Positions 1-8,342 of a stretch of 64,000 nucleotides of DNA are shown piece after piece. Under the pieces are notes generated by a model. It saw nothing but the letters and a program-made list of their open reading frames with translations, searched no databases and was not told where the DNA came from. Source of the DNA: Pseudomonas vlassakiae (GTDB lineage: Bacteria; Pseudomonadota; Gammaproteobacteria; Pseudomonadales; Pseudomonadaceae); contig NZ_JABWRP020000001.1 in NCBI RefSeq assembly GCF_014269035.2, forward strand, positions 248,001 through 312,000, read 5' to 3'. The position numbers and the translations under genes were made by a program. The stretch's first letter is position 1. The number at the start of each line of letters is the position of its first letter.

Positions 1-1
1 T

Positions 2-379
2 GCGGTCAACCACACCGTGGGTACCCAGGTCGACATCGTGCCGACCATCATGGGCCGCCTGGGTGGCGAAACGCGTCACCAGTGCTGGGGCCGCGACCTG
101 CTCAACCTGCCTGAGGGTGACCCGGGCGTCGGCATGATCAAGCCATCGGGCAGCGAGCAGATCGTCGGCCTGGTCAAGGGCGATCACCTGCTCATCGAGT
201 CCAAGGACATGAGCCCGCGCATGTACCGCTACCAGCTGGGCAGCGAGTTCAAGGCCGAACTGATCGAAAGCCCGGAGCAGCCGCAGATGCTGCAGCAGCT
301 CGAGGCCTTCATCCAGACGGCGACCAAGAGCTTGCTGGACAACACCGCCGGTGTCGTCCACGGTACGCCGAAGAAATAA
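2..379 (+). CDS. LTA synthase family / sulfatase-type transferase, C-terminal end (partial)
   Basis: The 5' part lies outside the window; the reading frame is open from base 2 and ends at a TAA. About 125 residues are visible. The segment NHTVGTQVDIVPTIMGRLGG matches the region near the end of the alkaline-phosphatase/sulfatase fold in LTA-synthase-like proteins of Gram-negative bacteria, where a His precedes the conserved D-I-x-P-T stretch. These are inner-membrane proteins with an N-terminal membrane domain and a periplasmic catalytic domain that transfers phosphoglycerol-type groups; substrate cannot be inferred here. The tail after residue 60 is less conserved and ends in a basic PKK. The assignment rests on this short stretch only. 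A hairpin with a T-run follows 25 bp after the stop. Confidence 0.65.
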   Translation, partial: AVNHTVGTQVDIVPTIMGRLGGETRHQCWGRDLLNLPEGDPGVGMIKPSGSEQIVGLVKGDHLLIESKDMSPRMYRYQLGSEFKAELIESPEQPQMLQQLEAFIQTATKSLLDNTAGVVHGTPKK

Positions 380-404
380 GCCTCAGGCAGCAATCAGTGA
401 ACAC

Positions 405-431
405 AAAGGGGCCGCAATGCGGCCCTTTTCG
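405..431 (+). terminator. Intrinsic terminator after the sulfatase-type gene
   Basis: A GGGCCGC/GCGGCCC stem, extended by a G-T wobble and A-T pairs, with an AAT loop is followed by TTTTC. It lies just after the stop at 379. Confidence 0.75.
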
Positions 432-513
432 TTGCCGGAACGAATGCCTGAGGCCAAGGTCTGCATCTACAGGCGTCACTCACCGGGTGTTCTTTGATTG
501 AGAGGGCTAGTCA

Positions 514-750
514 ATGAAAGAGTGGGAAGTCATCTTTGCCGATCAGAAAGGCGAGCCAACCACCTTGCTGCTGCACGGTGAACAGTGCCCCAGCGAAGAG
601 GAGGCGGCCCGCGCCATCCGTTCGCATCTGTTTCCGGTCATGGATGAGCTGGACCTCAACGACTTCCAGGACCGCGCCCCGTCCCCCACTGCACGCTGGC
701 TCAAGGAGCAGACCGGCGTGATCATCACCAGCATCCACGAAGCGCCCTGA
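514..750 (+). CDS. Conserved small hypothetical protein (78 aa)
   Basis: A short ORF with an ATG start at 514 and a plausible purine-rich ribosome site (GAGAGG) about 12 bp upstream. The product is acidic, soluble-looking and has no signal peptide or membrane segment. It starts MKEWEVIFADQKGEP and has a charged middle (PSEEEAARAIRSHL) that looks helical. I do not recognise a named family. Codon use is like the surrounding core genes (G/C third positions), which supports a real gene. It stands alone between the terminator at 405-431 and the RraB-like gene. No function is proposed. Confidence 0.6.
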   Translation: MKEWEVIFADQKGEPTTLLLHGEQCPSEEEAARAIRSHLFPVMDELDLNDFQDRAPSPTARWLKEQTGVIITSIHEAP

Positions 751-924
751 ATCACCGGTTGGCGTGGTGCCGGTGCAGGCACTACGCTGGTGGAAGGTGC
801 CGCCCTTTTCTGCGGGCCTGTACCCCTTCAATTCGCGTCTTGCATCAGCTCGATCTGTCGGCAGTGCCGGCAGGTGCGTAGTGCACGGAAAGTCTATCCA
901 TCGCATTATTCGGGAGGACGATTC

Positions 925-1257
925 ATGAGCAGCCTGAACGACGATATCAGCAGCAATGTCCTGCGCCAGATGAAAGCTGGCGGTTTCGACTTTACCCGCA
1001 TCCACCCCATCGAGTTCTACGCGGTATTTCCAGATGAAGCCGGCGCGCGGCGGGCAGCCGGGCAGTTTCGTGGCGAATCGTTGAATGCTCAGGTGCGTGA
1101 ACTGGACGATGGCGCGTGGCACCTGGAACTGAGCAAGGTCATGTATGCCACCTATGGCGGGATTGGTGATTTCGAAGAGGCCTTCGAGCAGGTCGTTTCA
1201 CCCTGTGGCGGCGAAGTGGAGGGGTGGGGCGTCAAGCAGGAAAGGCTGATTGCCTGA
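925..1257 (+). CDS. RraB-family ribonuclease E inhibitor-like protein (110 aa)
   Basis: The start ATG at 925 has a good ribosome site (GGGAGGACG) 8-9 bp upstream; a longer in-frame opening from 790 lacks one and is not used. The protein begins MSSLNDDISSNVLRQM and carries the alternating beta-strand and helix pattern and the DFTRIHPIEFYAVFPDE segment of RraB/YjgD-like proteins. RraB in E. coli binds RNase E and alters degradosome composition and cleavage of some mRNAs; this role is by family. The length matches the family (about 110-140 aa), slightly short at the acidic C terminus. It is followed by a REP element and then a convergent cytochrome gene. Confidence 0.65.
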   Translation: MSSLNDDISSNVLRQMKAGGFDFTRIHPIEFYAVFPDEAGARRAAGQFRGESLNAQVRELDDGAWHLELSKVMYATYGGIGDFEEAFEQVVSPCGGEVEGWGVKQERLIA

Positions 1258-1310
1258 AGGCATGTGTCACCTTCTTCGCGGGTGCATCACAAGGCCCGAG
1301 GCAGTGATAT

Positions 1311-1342
1311 CCCTGTAGGAGCGGGTTTACCCGCGAAGAAGG
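1311..1342. repeat. Single REP element
   Basis: The palindromic core GGAGCGGGTTTACCCGC is followed by GAAGAAGGC. This is the common P. putida-group REP type and recurs, often as inverted pairs, at 8241, 20585, 22677, 30159 and 31660. It lies between convergent genes. Confidence 0.8.
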
Positions 1343-2152
1343 CTACCGATTTAAAGGCCTGCGCCCGGCCATATGTTTCAGATAAGCCAGCAGCGCATCC
1401 AGCTCCCGTTCACTCAGCACGCTATCGGCGAATCCGGGCATCCGCGCCTGCGGCCATTGCCGCAAGCTCTGCGGGTCACGAATGTAGCTGCGCAGATACT
1501 CAGGCTGGAAATACTCGGTCGGGTTGTGCGGCACATTCAGGTCCGGCCCGAACTGGGCATCCCCCGCACCGTTGAGCCGATGGCAGGCCAGGCAGTTCTG
1601 CTGGAACAGGGCGAAGCCCTGGCGTACCGGGTCATTGGCTGCCAGCCTGGGGTCGGGCAGCAGTGCCGGGAAACGTTGTTCGACCGGCGCCAGGCGGCGG
1701 ATCGTGGCGACCTGGAATGGCCATTGTTCGGGGCGAATGCCGCTGGCCTGCGGGTTGGTCCACACCAGGTAGAACGGGCCGGCGCTCGGCTTGCCGTCAC
1801 CCAGCGCAGGCCACGGTTTGGCCGGGTCCTCGACGGCCAGCCAGGCGCGTGCCGGCGCCTGCTGCAGTAGCGGCCCGGCTGGCATTTCCGCGGCAAAGCC
1901 GTCCAGCGCCACCGCCTGCAGATGGTCGTCGGCTTTGACCCCTTGCAGCAGTGCCGCCAGTGGCACGGCGCGAAAATGCATGGGCCGCTTGTAGGAAACG
2001 TCCTGATCGATGTCGATATCGCGGGCCTGAGGGTGCTGCAACAGTTCGCCGGTGGACCATTCCCGGGTGCTGTCACCCAGCTCCAGGTGCAACTGCGCCG
2101 CCGACAGCGGCAGGCTCAACACCAGGGCTACCAGAGCCAGGCAATGACGCAT
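1343..2152 (-). CDS. Secreted c-type cytochrome with N-terminal molybdopterin-type domain (269 aa)
   Basis: The start at 2152 gives a clean Sec signal peptide (MRHCLALVALVLSLPLSAAQ); an upstream start at 2179 would add nine basic residues and is less likely. One haem-binding CLACH motif lies at residues 187-191 and a plausible axial Met at 238 (RMPGF). Residues 25-155 look like a small beta-rich domain of the sulfite-oxidase/oxidoreductase type often seen fused to cytochrome c. The protein should be periplasmic and transfer electrons; the partner is unknown. It stands alone, with REP sequence at its 3' end. The haem motif is certain from sequence; the N-terminal domain naming is tentative. 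Confidence 0.8.
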   Translation of the reverse strand: MRHCLALVALVLSLPLSAAQLHLELGDSTREWSTGELLQHPQARDIDIDQDVSYKRPMHFRAVPLAALLQGVKADDHLQAVALDGFAAEMPAGPLLQQAPARAWLAVEDPAKPWPALGDGKPSAGPFYLVWTNPQASGIRPEQWPFQVATIRRLAPVEQRFPALLPDPRLAANDPVRQGFALFQQNCLACHRLNGAGDAQFGPDLNVPHNPTEYFQPEYLRSYIRDPQSLRQWPQARMPGFADSVLSERELDALLAYLKHMAGRRPLNR

Positions 2153-2207
2153 GGGCAATCTCCGATCTGAAAACCGCAAGATTAACCCAAGCGAAGCATT
2201 GACGCTG

Positions 2208-2303
2208 TCAGCCGAACAACCGCGTGAGGTTGGGAAGAATCAGCAGCAAAGTCGTGGCGAAGAGAATGAGCCCGGCTTGGCGAAGTTTTGATTGTCTGAA
2301 CAT
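2208..2303 (-). CDS. Small single-pass membrane peptide (31 aa)
   Basis: The short ORF starts at ATG 2303. The product MFRQSKLRQAGLILFATTLL continues with a few hydrophobic residues to LTRLFG. It has a basic N-terminal arm and one hydrophobic helix (about residues 10-26), the pattern of a small inner-membrane protein. A longer in-frame reading upstream (to 2408) has no membrane-like character and is rejected as the start. No family is recognised. The coding call rests on the membrane-peptide pattern and its isolated position between two genes. Confidence 0.45.
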   Translation of the reverse strand: MFRQSKLRQAGLILFATTLLLILPNLTRLFG

Positions 2304-2630
2304 GGCGGACCGCCTTCTTGTTGTTATTCCTGAATACCCGGTGGCTTCCTTGTCGGGTCTGCTTGCCTCATGTATGTGGATATAAACCACCCACAGGGCG
2401 AGCGTCATGCATTGTCGAGAACGCTTTGTTCTAAAGGGGCCAAATACGATGCCGTTTGGCTATGAGGCCTTTAGCCATCGCGCTGGCAAGCTCTGCCTAG
2501 ACAGCCGCAGATCCCCCCTTGGATATTCGACAAAATGTGACCGTTCGTCAGTGCAGCCTACTTGCTTGTACGTGGCTTTCGCGTCAGTCTCTACAGCAGA
2601 TTCCCACCCATGTCGTTCAGGACTATCCCT
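2304..2630. other. Intergenic region, about 330 bp, no recognised element
   Basis: It separates the small minus-strand peptide from the plus-strand amidotransferase and must hold both promoters. It is less GC-rich than the genes around it. I see no clear REP, tRNA or terminator here. Confidence 0.4.
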
Positions 2631-3365
2631 ATGTCGTTACGCATCTGCATCCTTGAAACCGATGTCCTGCGACCGGAGTTGACCGCGCAGTACCAGGGCT
2701 ACGGAAGGATGTTCGAGCAGCTCTTCTCGCGTCAGCCGATCGCAGCCGAGTTTCGTGTGTACAACGTGATGAACGGCGTGTACCCGCCCGACGGCGAACG
2801 CTTCGATGCGTACCTGGTGACGGGCAGCAAGGCCGACTCGTTCGGCAGCGACCCCTGGATCCAGACGCTCAAGGCCTACCTGCTCAAGCTCTACGAGCGT
2901 GGCGAGAAGCTGCTGGGTGTGTGCTTCGGCCATCAACTGCTGGCATTGACCCTGGGTGGCAAGGCCGAGCGCGCCGACCAGGGCTGGGGCGTGGGCGTGC
3001 ACCGCTACTCGCTGGCGGCGCATGCACCGTGGATGGACCCGGAGGTTTCCGAGCTGACCTTGCTGATCAGCCATCAAGACCAGGTCACCGAGCTGCCGGA
3101 AGGCGCCACGGTAATCGCCTCCAGCGACTTCTGCCCGAATGCGGCGTATCACATCCGCGACCAGGTGCTTTGTTTCCAGGGCCACCCCGAGTTCGTCCAC
3201 GACTACTCGCGGGCGCTGCTCGATGCGCGTCAGGAGTACCTCGGGGACGAGGTGTACCAAAAGGCGATTGCCAGCCTGGCCACCGAGCACCAGGGCGACC
3301 TGGTGGGCGAATGGATGCTGCGCTTCATCCAGCAGCCGGCCAAGGCCAGCGACAGCGCCGCCTGA
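2631..3365 (+). CDS. Class I glutamine amidotransferase-like protein (244 aa)
   Basis: The ATG at 2631 (MSLRICILET) is chosen because the family begins directly with the first beta strand; the longer opening from 2562 is not conserved in character. The nucleophile elbow GVCFGHQ places the catalytic Cys at 98, with the His/Glu pair in QGHPEF (His185, Glu187). All three residues of the triad are present, so it should hydrolyse glutamine or a gamma-glutamyl compound. No synthase partner is adjacent, which suggests a stand-alone GATase of the GMP-synthase-like or PuuD-like kind; the substrate is not inferable. A strong GC hairpin separates it from the convergent CorA gene. Confidence 0.85.
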   Translation: MSLRICILETDVLRPELTAQYQGYGRMFEQLFSRQPIAAEFRVYNVMNGVYPPDGERFDAYLVTGSKADSFGSDPWIQTLKAYLLKLYERGEKLLGVCFGHQLLALTLGGKAERADQGWGVGVHRYSLAAHAPWMDPEVSELTLLISHQDQVTELPEGATVIASSDFCPNAAYHIRDQVLCFQGHPEFVHDYSRALLDARQEYLGDEVYQKAIASLATEHQGDLVGEWMLRFIQQPAKASDSAA

Positions 3366-3368
3366 TTC

Positions 3369-3393
3369 GCCGGGGCCGCACAGCGGCCCCGGC
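3369..3393. terminator. Bidirectional hairpin between convergent genes
   Basis: A perfect 11-bp stem (GCCGGGGCCGC / GCGGCCCCGGC) with an ACA loop lies three bases after the amidotransferase stop and just before the CorA stop. There is no real T-run, so its termination strength is uncertain. Confidence 0.55.
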
Positions 3394-3396
3394 ACG

Positions 3397-4368
3397 CTAA
3401 AGCCAGCCGGCTTTCTTGAAGCTGGCAAACAACCCCGTACACCCCAGCGCGATCACACCCAGCACTGCGAAGTAGCCATAGTGCCACCCCAACTCTGGCA
3501 TGTTCTGGAAGTTCATCCCGTAGATCCCGGCAATCGCCGTGGGGAAGGCCAGGATCGCCGCCCACGCGGCGAACTTGCGCTGCACGATGCTCTGCCGTGA
3601 CGATTCCAGCAGCATGCCGATTTCGATGGTCTGGCTGGCGATGTCGCGAATCCCGGCCAGGTCCTCCATCTGCCGCGTCACGTGGATCTGCACGTCACGA
3701 AAGTACGGGCGCATGTTCTTGTCGATGAACGGGAAGCTCAGGCGCTGCAGTTCCTCGCTGATTTCCACCATCGGCGCCACATAGCGGCGCAGGCGCAGGA
3801 TGTCGCGGCGCAGCCCGTGCAGGCGCTGGATATCCTCCTCCTGCAGCGTGGTGCTCAGCACGCTCTGTTCCAGCTCCTCGATCTCGCCATGAATGGCCTC
3901 GCTGACCGGCTGGTAGTTCTCGGTGACGAAGTCGAGCAGGGCATACAGCACGAAGTCTTCGCCATGTTCGAGCAGCAGCGGGCGCGCCTCGCAGCGCTGG
4001 CGCACCAGCGCGTAGGATTTCGAGTGGCCATTGCGGCAGGTGATGATGTAGCCGTTGCCGGCGAAGATGTGGGTTTCGATGAACTCCAGCTTGCCCTGAT
4101 GGCGGACTGGCGAATAGGTGACGATGAACAGCGCGTCACCGAATGTTTCCAGCTTGGGCCGGCTGTGTTTTTCCAGCGCGTCCTCGATGGCCAGTTCGTG
4201 GAGGTTGAACTGGCACTGCAAGTTGGCCAGTTCCTCGGCGTTGGGCTCTTCCAGGCCGATCCACACGAAGTGCCCCGGCTTGCGCGCCCACTCGCTGCCT
4301 TCGTCGATATTGATGTTGGTGACCTTTCTGCCGGCGGCATACACCGCCGATGCCACGACTCGACCCAT
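3397..4368 (-). CDS. CorA-family divalent cation transporter (323 aa)
   Basis: The ATG at 4368 gives MGRVVASAVYAAGRKV, typical of the family; the reading extends to 4458 but the extra 30 residues are low-complexity. The signature YGMNF, with GMN at residues 284-286, follows the first of two C-terminal membrane helices, and the second runs to about residue 315. The long charged N-terminal part is the cytoplasmic funnel domain. CorA pentamers take up Mg2+ (also Co2+ or Ni2+); the ion preference of this paralogue cannot be told. The C terminus is basic (FKKAGWL). It is convergent with the amidotransferase and followed upstream by a PlsC-like gene on the same strand. Confidence 0.9.
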   Translation of the reverse strand: MGRVVASAVYAAGRKVTNINIDEGSEWARKPGHFVWIGLEEPNAEELANLQCQFNLHELAIEDALEKHSRPKLETFGDALFIVTYSPVRHQGKLEFIETHIFAGNGYIITCRNGHSKSYALVRQRCEARPLLLEHGEDFVLYALLDFVTENYQPVSEAIHGEIEELEQSVLSTTLQEEDIQRLHGLRRDILRLRRYVAPMVEISEELQRLSFPFIDKNMRPYFRDVQIHVTRQMEDLAGIRDIASQTIEIGMLLESSRQSIVQRKFAAWAAILAFPTAIAGIYGMNFQNMPELGWHYGYFAVLGVIALGCTGLFASFKKAGWL

Positions 4369-4464
4369 GGTTATCCACTTGTTCGGTTGTACACGGGTTA
4401 CAGCTTGGGCTGTAGTTGGCTGCAGAGCAACTGGCGGCGCAAGCTTGCTCGCGATCAAAGCAAC

Positions 4465-5184
4465 CTAGGCCTTTGCCAGTTCGTTTTCCATGTTATCGAT
4501 GCACAGCTGCATCTGTGTGCGGCACTGTTCGATCAGTGCGGGCAGGTCCTGCTGGCTGAGGCCGCGGGTGGCGATCGGCGGCAACGAGCGCACGATCACG
4601 GTCCGCCGCCGCCAGCTGTTCAGGCTCAGGCGCCGGGCATAGCGGCTGACGCACACCGGGACGATCGGTACGCCGGCCTCCACGGCCATGTGAAAGGCGC
4701 CTTTCTTGAACGCCAGCAATTGTTCGTCGGGGTTGCGCGTGCCTTCCGGGAAGATCCAGATCGAGGTGTCATCCTGCAGGATGCGCGTGGTGGTCTGCAT
4801 GGCCTTGCGCGCCTGGTAGGCGTTTTTACGGTCGACCAGCACATTGCCACCGAGCCAGAACAGCTGGCCGAACAGCGGGATCCAGCCGAGGCTCTTCTTG
4901 CCAATGGCAACGGTGCGTTGCGGTACCACATGGCCGAGGATGAACAGGTCGAAGTTGGACTGGTGATTGGCGACGATCACGCAGCCGGGTGGTTGGTCCC
5001 ACAGCGGGCCGACTTCGGCCTTGACCTTGATGCGCATCAGCCAGGTGGCTGGCACGCTGTAGAGGCGCGCGAAGACACGGCTGTTATCGCGGTTGAAGGG
5101 GCGCAGCAGGCCGATCAGCAGGCCGATGACGCCCACCAGCAGAAAATGCAGCCCCAGCAGGAACATGCGAAGCGAGTAAAGCAT
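4465..5184 (-). CDS. Lysophospholipid acyltransferase, PlsC-like (239 aa)
   Basis: The acyltransferase block I is NHQSNFD (His74, Asp79) and block III is FPEGTR (residues 145-150), so the catalytic HX4D and phosphate-binding motifs are intact. An N-terminal hydrophobic segment (about residues 7-28) should anchor it in the inner membrane. The family acylates lysophosphatidic acid or related lysolipids. ATG 5184 is used; an in-frame GTG at 5196 would add four residues and neither has a strong ribosome site. It is not certain whether this is the main PlsC of the cell or one of several paralogues. It lies 96 bp upstream of the CorA gene on the same strand. Confidence 0.85.
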   Translation of the reverse strand: MLYSLRMFLLGLHFLLVGVIGLLIGLLRPFNRDNSRVFARLYSVPATWLMRIKVKAEVGPLWDQPPGCVIVANHQSNFDLFILGHVVPQRTVAIGKKSLGWIPLFGQLFWLGGNVLVDRKNAYQARKAMQTTTRILQDDTSIWIFPEGTRNPDEQLLAFKKGAFHMAVEAGVPIVPVCVSRYARRLSLNSWRRRTVIVRSLPPIATRGLSQQDLPALIEQCRTQMQLCIDNMENELAKA

Positions 5185-5265
5185 GGTACGACTCACACCA
5201 GACAGTCGCGACGCAGTGTACGGCTGTGCACTGGCCGCGGCAAACCCTGGTGTGAACCGGTGTAC

Positions 5266-5955
5266 TCAGCCCATGTGGCCCTGGTCGAGCAGGATCGCTT
5301 CGTCGAGGCTATCCAGCAGCGCCTTGCGCACCTTCAGCTTGGTGTTCTTGTGCGCCAGCATGTTCAGCTTCTTCAGCTCGCGGGCCACGCCCTGGGCGAC
5401 CTCAAGCAGCTGCTCGGCTGGCACGACCTTGTCGAGGAAGCCGGCATCCAGGGCATCCTTGGGCTCGAACATTTCGGCATTGATCACCGAGCGGTGGAAG
5501 GCCGAGCGACGCAGGCGGTCGCGGGCCAGTTCGATGCCGGCGTGGTGCATGGTCATGCCGATCTGCACTTCGTTCAGGCCGATCTTGTACGGCCCTTCGA
5601 CGCCGATACGGTAGTCGGCCGACAGCAGCAGGAAAGCGCCCTTGGCCACGGCATGGCCGGGGCAGGCGACGATCACCGGGAACGGGTGCGAGAGCAGGCG
5701 GCGGGCCAGGGTGGAACCGGCGGTGACCAGGGCGACGGCTTCTTTCGGGCCGGAGGTCATCACCTTGAGGTCGTAGCCACCCGAGAGGATGCCTGGCTGG
5801 CCGGTGATGATCACCACGGCGCGTTCCTGCGTGGCGCGGTCGAGGGCGGCATTGAAGGCCGCGATGACATCCGGCGAGATGGCGTTGACCTTGCCGTTGT
5901 TCAGGGTCAGGGTGGCGATGCCGTCTTCGGCGTGGTAGGTAATCAGCTCGCTCAT
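5266..5955 (-). CDS. Short crotonase / enoyl-CoA hydratase family protein (229 aa)
   Basis: ATG 5955 starts MSELITYHAEDGIATLTLN, the normal beginning of the crotonase fold. The oxyanion-hole segments are seen as LSGGYDLKVM (about residues 57-66) and CPGHAVAKGAFLLL (about 98-111). At 229 residues it is shorter than typical hydratases (about 257), because the C-terminal helical part is reduced. Such proteins bind acyl-CoA and may be hydratases, isomerases or hydrolases. Catalytic glutamates of classical hydratases are not obvious, so the reaction is left open. It lies 81 bp before the PlsC-like gene and could be co-transcribed with it. Confidence 0.85.
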   Translation of the reverse strand: MSELITYHAEDGIATLTLNNGKVNAISPDVIAAFNAALDRATQERAVVIITGQPGILSGGYDLKVMTSGPKEAVALVTAGSTLARRLLSHPFPVIVACPGHAVAKGAFLLLSADYRIGVEGPYKIGLNEVQIGMTMHHAGIELARDRLRRSAFHRSVINAEMFEPKDALDAGFLDKVVPAEQLLEVAQGVARELKKLNMLAHKNTKLKVRKALLDSLDEAILLDQGHMG

Positions 5956-6178
5956 GGCGCAATCCTTAGGGTGACGTGGCGAAGACGTTACCCAGCACCG
6001 CGAGCCAGGTAAAGCAGCAAGGCTGACCGGCCAGTCAGCGTCGGGATGCAATGCCTTGTGCGGCGAGGGTGCAGCGTTTGTGGAGAGTAAAAGCGCTGGC
6101 CAGATTGGCCGCTTTGCCCTGGCAACCCCGGCTTTTCAGTGGGTTGGCTTAAATGCATGAAAAATTTGAAAAAAATGC

Positions 6179-6207
6179 TTGCCAAAGAAAAGCTCTTCTA
6201 CTAAATT
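6179..6207 (+). promoter_or_regulatory. Sigma70-type promoter of tRNA-Ser
   Basis: TTGCCA at 6179-6184 and TAAATT at 6202-6207 are separated by 17 bp. A GC-rich GCGCGCC discriminator follows, as is typical of stringently controlled stable RNA promoters. The same discriminator is found before the tRNA array (32,791). Confidence 0.7.
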
Positions 6208-6245
6208 AGCGCGCCTCGACGGGGTGAAAGCCTTGAAGAGAAAAC

Positions 6246-6335
6246 GGTGAAGTGTCCGAGTGGTCGAAGGAGCACGCCTGGAAAGTGTGTATACGAGAAA
6301 TCGTATCAAGGGTTCAAATCCCTTCTTCACCGCCA
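6246..6335 (+). tRNA. tRNA-Ser(GGA)
   Basis: Acceptor GGTGAAG pairs with CTTCACC, followed by discriminator G and an encoded CCA. The anticodon arm CACGC-CTGGAAA-GTGTG gives GGA. The long variable arm (TATACGAGAAATCGTATC) is the class II feature of serine tRNAs. The T-arm loop is GGTTCAAATCC. It would read UCC and UCU. Confidence 0.95.
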
Positions 6336-6340
6336 CATTC

Positions 6341-6384
6341 TGCAAAAGCCCCCGAGCTGAAAAGCTCGGGGGCTTTTGCATTTT
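6341..6384 (+). terminator. Strong intrinsic terminator after tRNA-Ser
   Basis: An 18-bp perfect stem (6341-6358 with 6363-6380) closed by a GAAA tetraloop, followed by TTTT. It starts five bases after the tRNA CCA. Confidence 0.9.
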
Positions 6385-6423
6385 GGGGCCGTGTAGCAAC
6401 CGGGCCCTGGCCCCGCCGGGGGC

Positions 6424-6804
6424 TCAATCGGCAGGTGGCGGGCGGCGATGCTGGCGCCAGGTGTCGTCGATCTTCGACCAGGTCTTGCCGTCGGTGATGG
6501 CCATCAGTTTGCGCCCATCCTTGAAGGTGGCCAGGAAGGTGGCTTCTTCCTCTTTGCCGCCCAGCCAGAGCCCGGCCAGCAACCCCACCGGGCCGGCCAC
6601 CAGCGCCCCGGCCACGCCCCAGCCGAGGGCGGTGCCCAGGCTGCGGCTGGACTCCAGGCTGGCCAGGCGCAGGTCAACGATGCGGGCCAGTAAGATGCGC
6701 TCCCCGGGTGAAGGGCTGCGCGGGGTCTTGAGTGTGAGCGATCCATTGCGAAACTCGCCTTCACCTTGCAAGAAATCGCCGGATTGCACCGTGAGTCTTG
6801 TCAT
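6424..6804 (-). CDS. Hypothetical protein with a glycine-rich hydrophobic segment (126 aa)
   Basis: Starts MTRLTVQSGDFLQGEGEF at ATG 6804. The N-terminal 50 residues look like a small beta domain. A Gly/Ala-rich hydrophobic stretch follows (about residues 57-83, GTALGWGVAGALVAGPVGLL), resembling a glycine-zipper membrane segment. Then comes a second small beta segment (ATFLATFKDGRKLMAITDGK) that could be a fold with DNA- or lipid-binding surface. The C terminus is proline- and arginine-rich. Similar small proteins are common in Pseudomonas but I do not know a function. It stands alone between the tRNA-Ser terminator and the MFS gene on the same strand. Confidence 0.65.
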   Translation of the reverse strand: MTRLTVQSGDFLQGEGEFRNGSLTLKTPRSPSPGERILLARIVDLRLASLESSRSLGTALGWGVAGALVAGPVGLLAGLWLGGKEEEATFLATFKDGRKLMAITDGKTWSKIDDTWRQHRRPPPAD

Positions 6805-6923
6805 TGAGTCGTCCTGTCAGTGAAAGGTCTGTGACCAGCGCTTACTGAGCGCCGCCGGGGCAGGCAAGTCAACGGCCAGGCGACGGAGGGTAATGCGGCG
6901 GGTCGTCACGTCCGCTGATGGCC

Positions 6924-8105
6924 TCAAGCCAGTTGCGCGGCGGCCTTGCGCTGCGAAACGCCCCATACCACCAAGGCCAGCGTGCCGATCACCAGGCCTG
7001 CCACCACGATGCCCATCCACCCTTGGCGCTGGAACAGTTGCGTGCCCAGCAACGAGCCTAGCGCACCGCCGATGAAGTAACAGGTGATGTAGCCGGCATT
7101 CAGCCGCGTGCGTGCTTCGGGGCGCAAGGCGATCACGGCATTCTGGTTGCTCACGTGTACCAGCTGCACGGCCAGGTCCAGGGCCAGTACGCCGACCAGC
7201 AACGCCAGCAGCGAGGTTTCGGCAAAACCCAGCGGGACCCACGACAGCAGCAGCGCCGCCAGGCCAACAGTGGTGCCCAGCGAGCCCTTGCCACGGTCGG
7301 CCAGGCGCCCGGCCCAGTTGGCCGCCAGTGCACCCGCGGCGCCGGCCAGGCCGAACAGCCCGATGGCCGCGTCGGAGTAGTGATAGGGCTCGCGTGCCAG
7401 CAGGAACGCCAGCGGTGTCCAGAACAGCGCGAACAGGCTGAACGCCAGCAGGCCGAGCAGCGAGCGCAGGCGCAGCACCGGCTCTTCGATGAATAGGCGG
7501 AACACCGAGCCGATCAGCGCCGGGTATTTCAAGCCGGCATGGCTATTGTGTTCGGGCAGGTTGCGGTACAGCGCCAGCGCGGTGAGTGCCATCAGCACGG
7601 CGGCCAGCACATAGATGCTGCGCCAGCCGCCCAGCTCGGCCATGAAACCGGCGGCTGTGCGCGCCAGCAGGATGCCGAGCAGCAACCCACTCATCAAGGT
7701 GCCCACTGCGCGGCCGCGCTGATGCGGCTCGCTCAGGGTCGCCGCCATGGGCACGAGGATCTGCGCCACCACCGAGAACAGGCCGGTGAGCGCGGTACCG
7801 AGCAACAACCAGGGCAGGCTTGGGGCGCAGGCGCTGATGACCAGGCCCAAGGTGGAGATAGCGGTCATCACCACGATCAGCCGGCGCTGCTCGAACAGGT
7901 CACCCAGCGGTGCCAGCAGCAGCAGGCCGGCGCCGTAGCTCAGTTGCGCGGCGATGACGATGCTGCCGGCGCTGGCGGTACTCAGGCCGAACTGTTGGGC
8001 GATGCTGTGCAGCAGCGGTTGGGCGTAATAATTGCTGGCCACGGCCAGGCCGGTGGCGGTGGCCATCAGCAGGATCAGCGCGCGGCTCAAGGAGGGGGAT
8101 TTCAT
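6924..8105 (-). CDS. MFS transporter, drug/sugar efflux type (393 aa)
   Basis: ATG 8105 starts MKSPSLSRALILLMATATGL, directly before the first membrane helix; the frame stays open to 8336 but through REP-like DNA. About 12 hydrophobic segments with short polar loops and the usual central cytoplasmic loop around residues 185-205 fit the major facilitator superfamily. The first loop after helix 2 contains APLGDLFEQRR, a version of the family motif G-x-L-x-D-R/E-x-x-x-R. The substrate cannot be told. It faces away from an SDR gene across 237 bp of repeat-rich DNA. Confidence 0.85.
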   Translation of the reverse strand: MKSPSLSRALILLMATATGLAVASNYYAQPLLHSIAQQFGLSTASAGSIVIAAQLSYGAGLLLLAPLGDLFEQRRLIVVMTAISTLGLVISACAPSLPWLLLGTALTGLFSVVAQILVPMAATLSEPHQRGRAVGTLMSGLLLGILLARTAAGFMAELGGWRSIYVLAAVLMALTALALYRNLPEHNSHAGLKYPALIGSVFRLFIEEPVLRLRSLLGLLAFSLFALFWTPLAFLLAREPYHYSDAAIGLFGLAGAAGALAANWAGRLADRGKGSLGTTVGLAALLLSWVPLGFAETSLLALLVGVLALDLAVQLVHVSNQNAVIALRPEARTRLNAGYITCYFIGGALGSLLGTQLFQRQGWMGIVVAGLVIGTLALVVWGVSQRKAAAQLA

Positions 8106-8157
8106 GGGGTTCTCGTTGGGGGCTGGGGTGTTCGTCGATAAATTTGTTGCGCCTGTG

Positions 8158-8290
8158 AGATCGAGCGCCGCACGTGCGGCGTACAGGCTGTTGCAACGTG
8201 CCGAACCTGTTACGCCAGGGTTGCCAGCCCGCGCGCAGGCCTGTAGGAGCGGATTTGTCCGCGAGGCGCCGCGCGGGCGGCGCTCGATCT
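8158..8290. repeat. Inverted GC-rich repeat plus one REP core
   Basis: The 14-bp arms AGATCGAGCGCCGC (8158-8171) and GCGGCGCTCGATCT (8277-8290) are perfect complements. A REP core (GTAGGAGCGGATTTGTCCGCGAG) lies between them at about 8242-8264. The same TCGAGCGCCGC arm forms the palindrome at 25,408-25,451, so this is a second repeat family in the genome. Confidence 0.75.
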
Positions 8291-8342
8291 GCGCACCAGC
8301 ATACAACTCAAGGCATGCGCATCGCCGCCCTGACACTCTCCC

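Noticed and set aside
3682..6012. Long plus-strand open frame (776 codons) over the CorA, PlsC and crotonase genes
   Set aside because: It is a high-GC shadow of three clear minus-strand genes with intact motifs; its product is low-complexity His/Gln/Val-rich with no family features.
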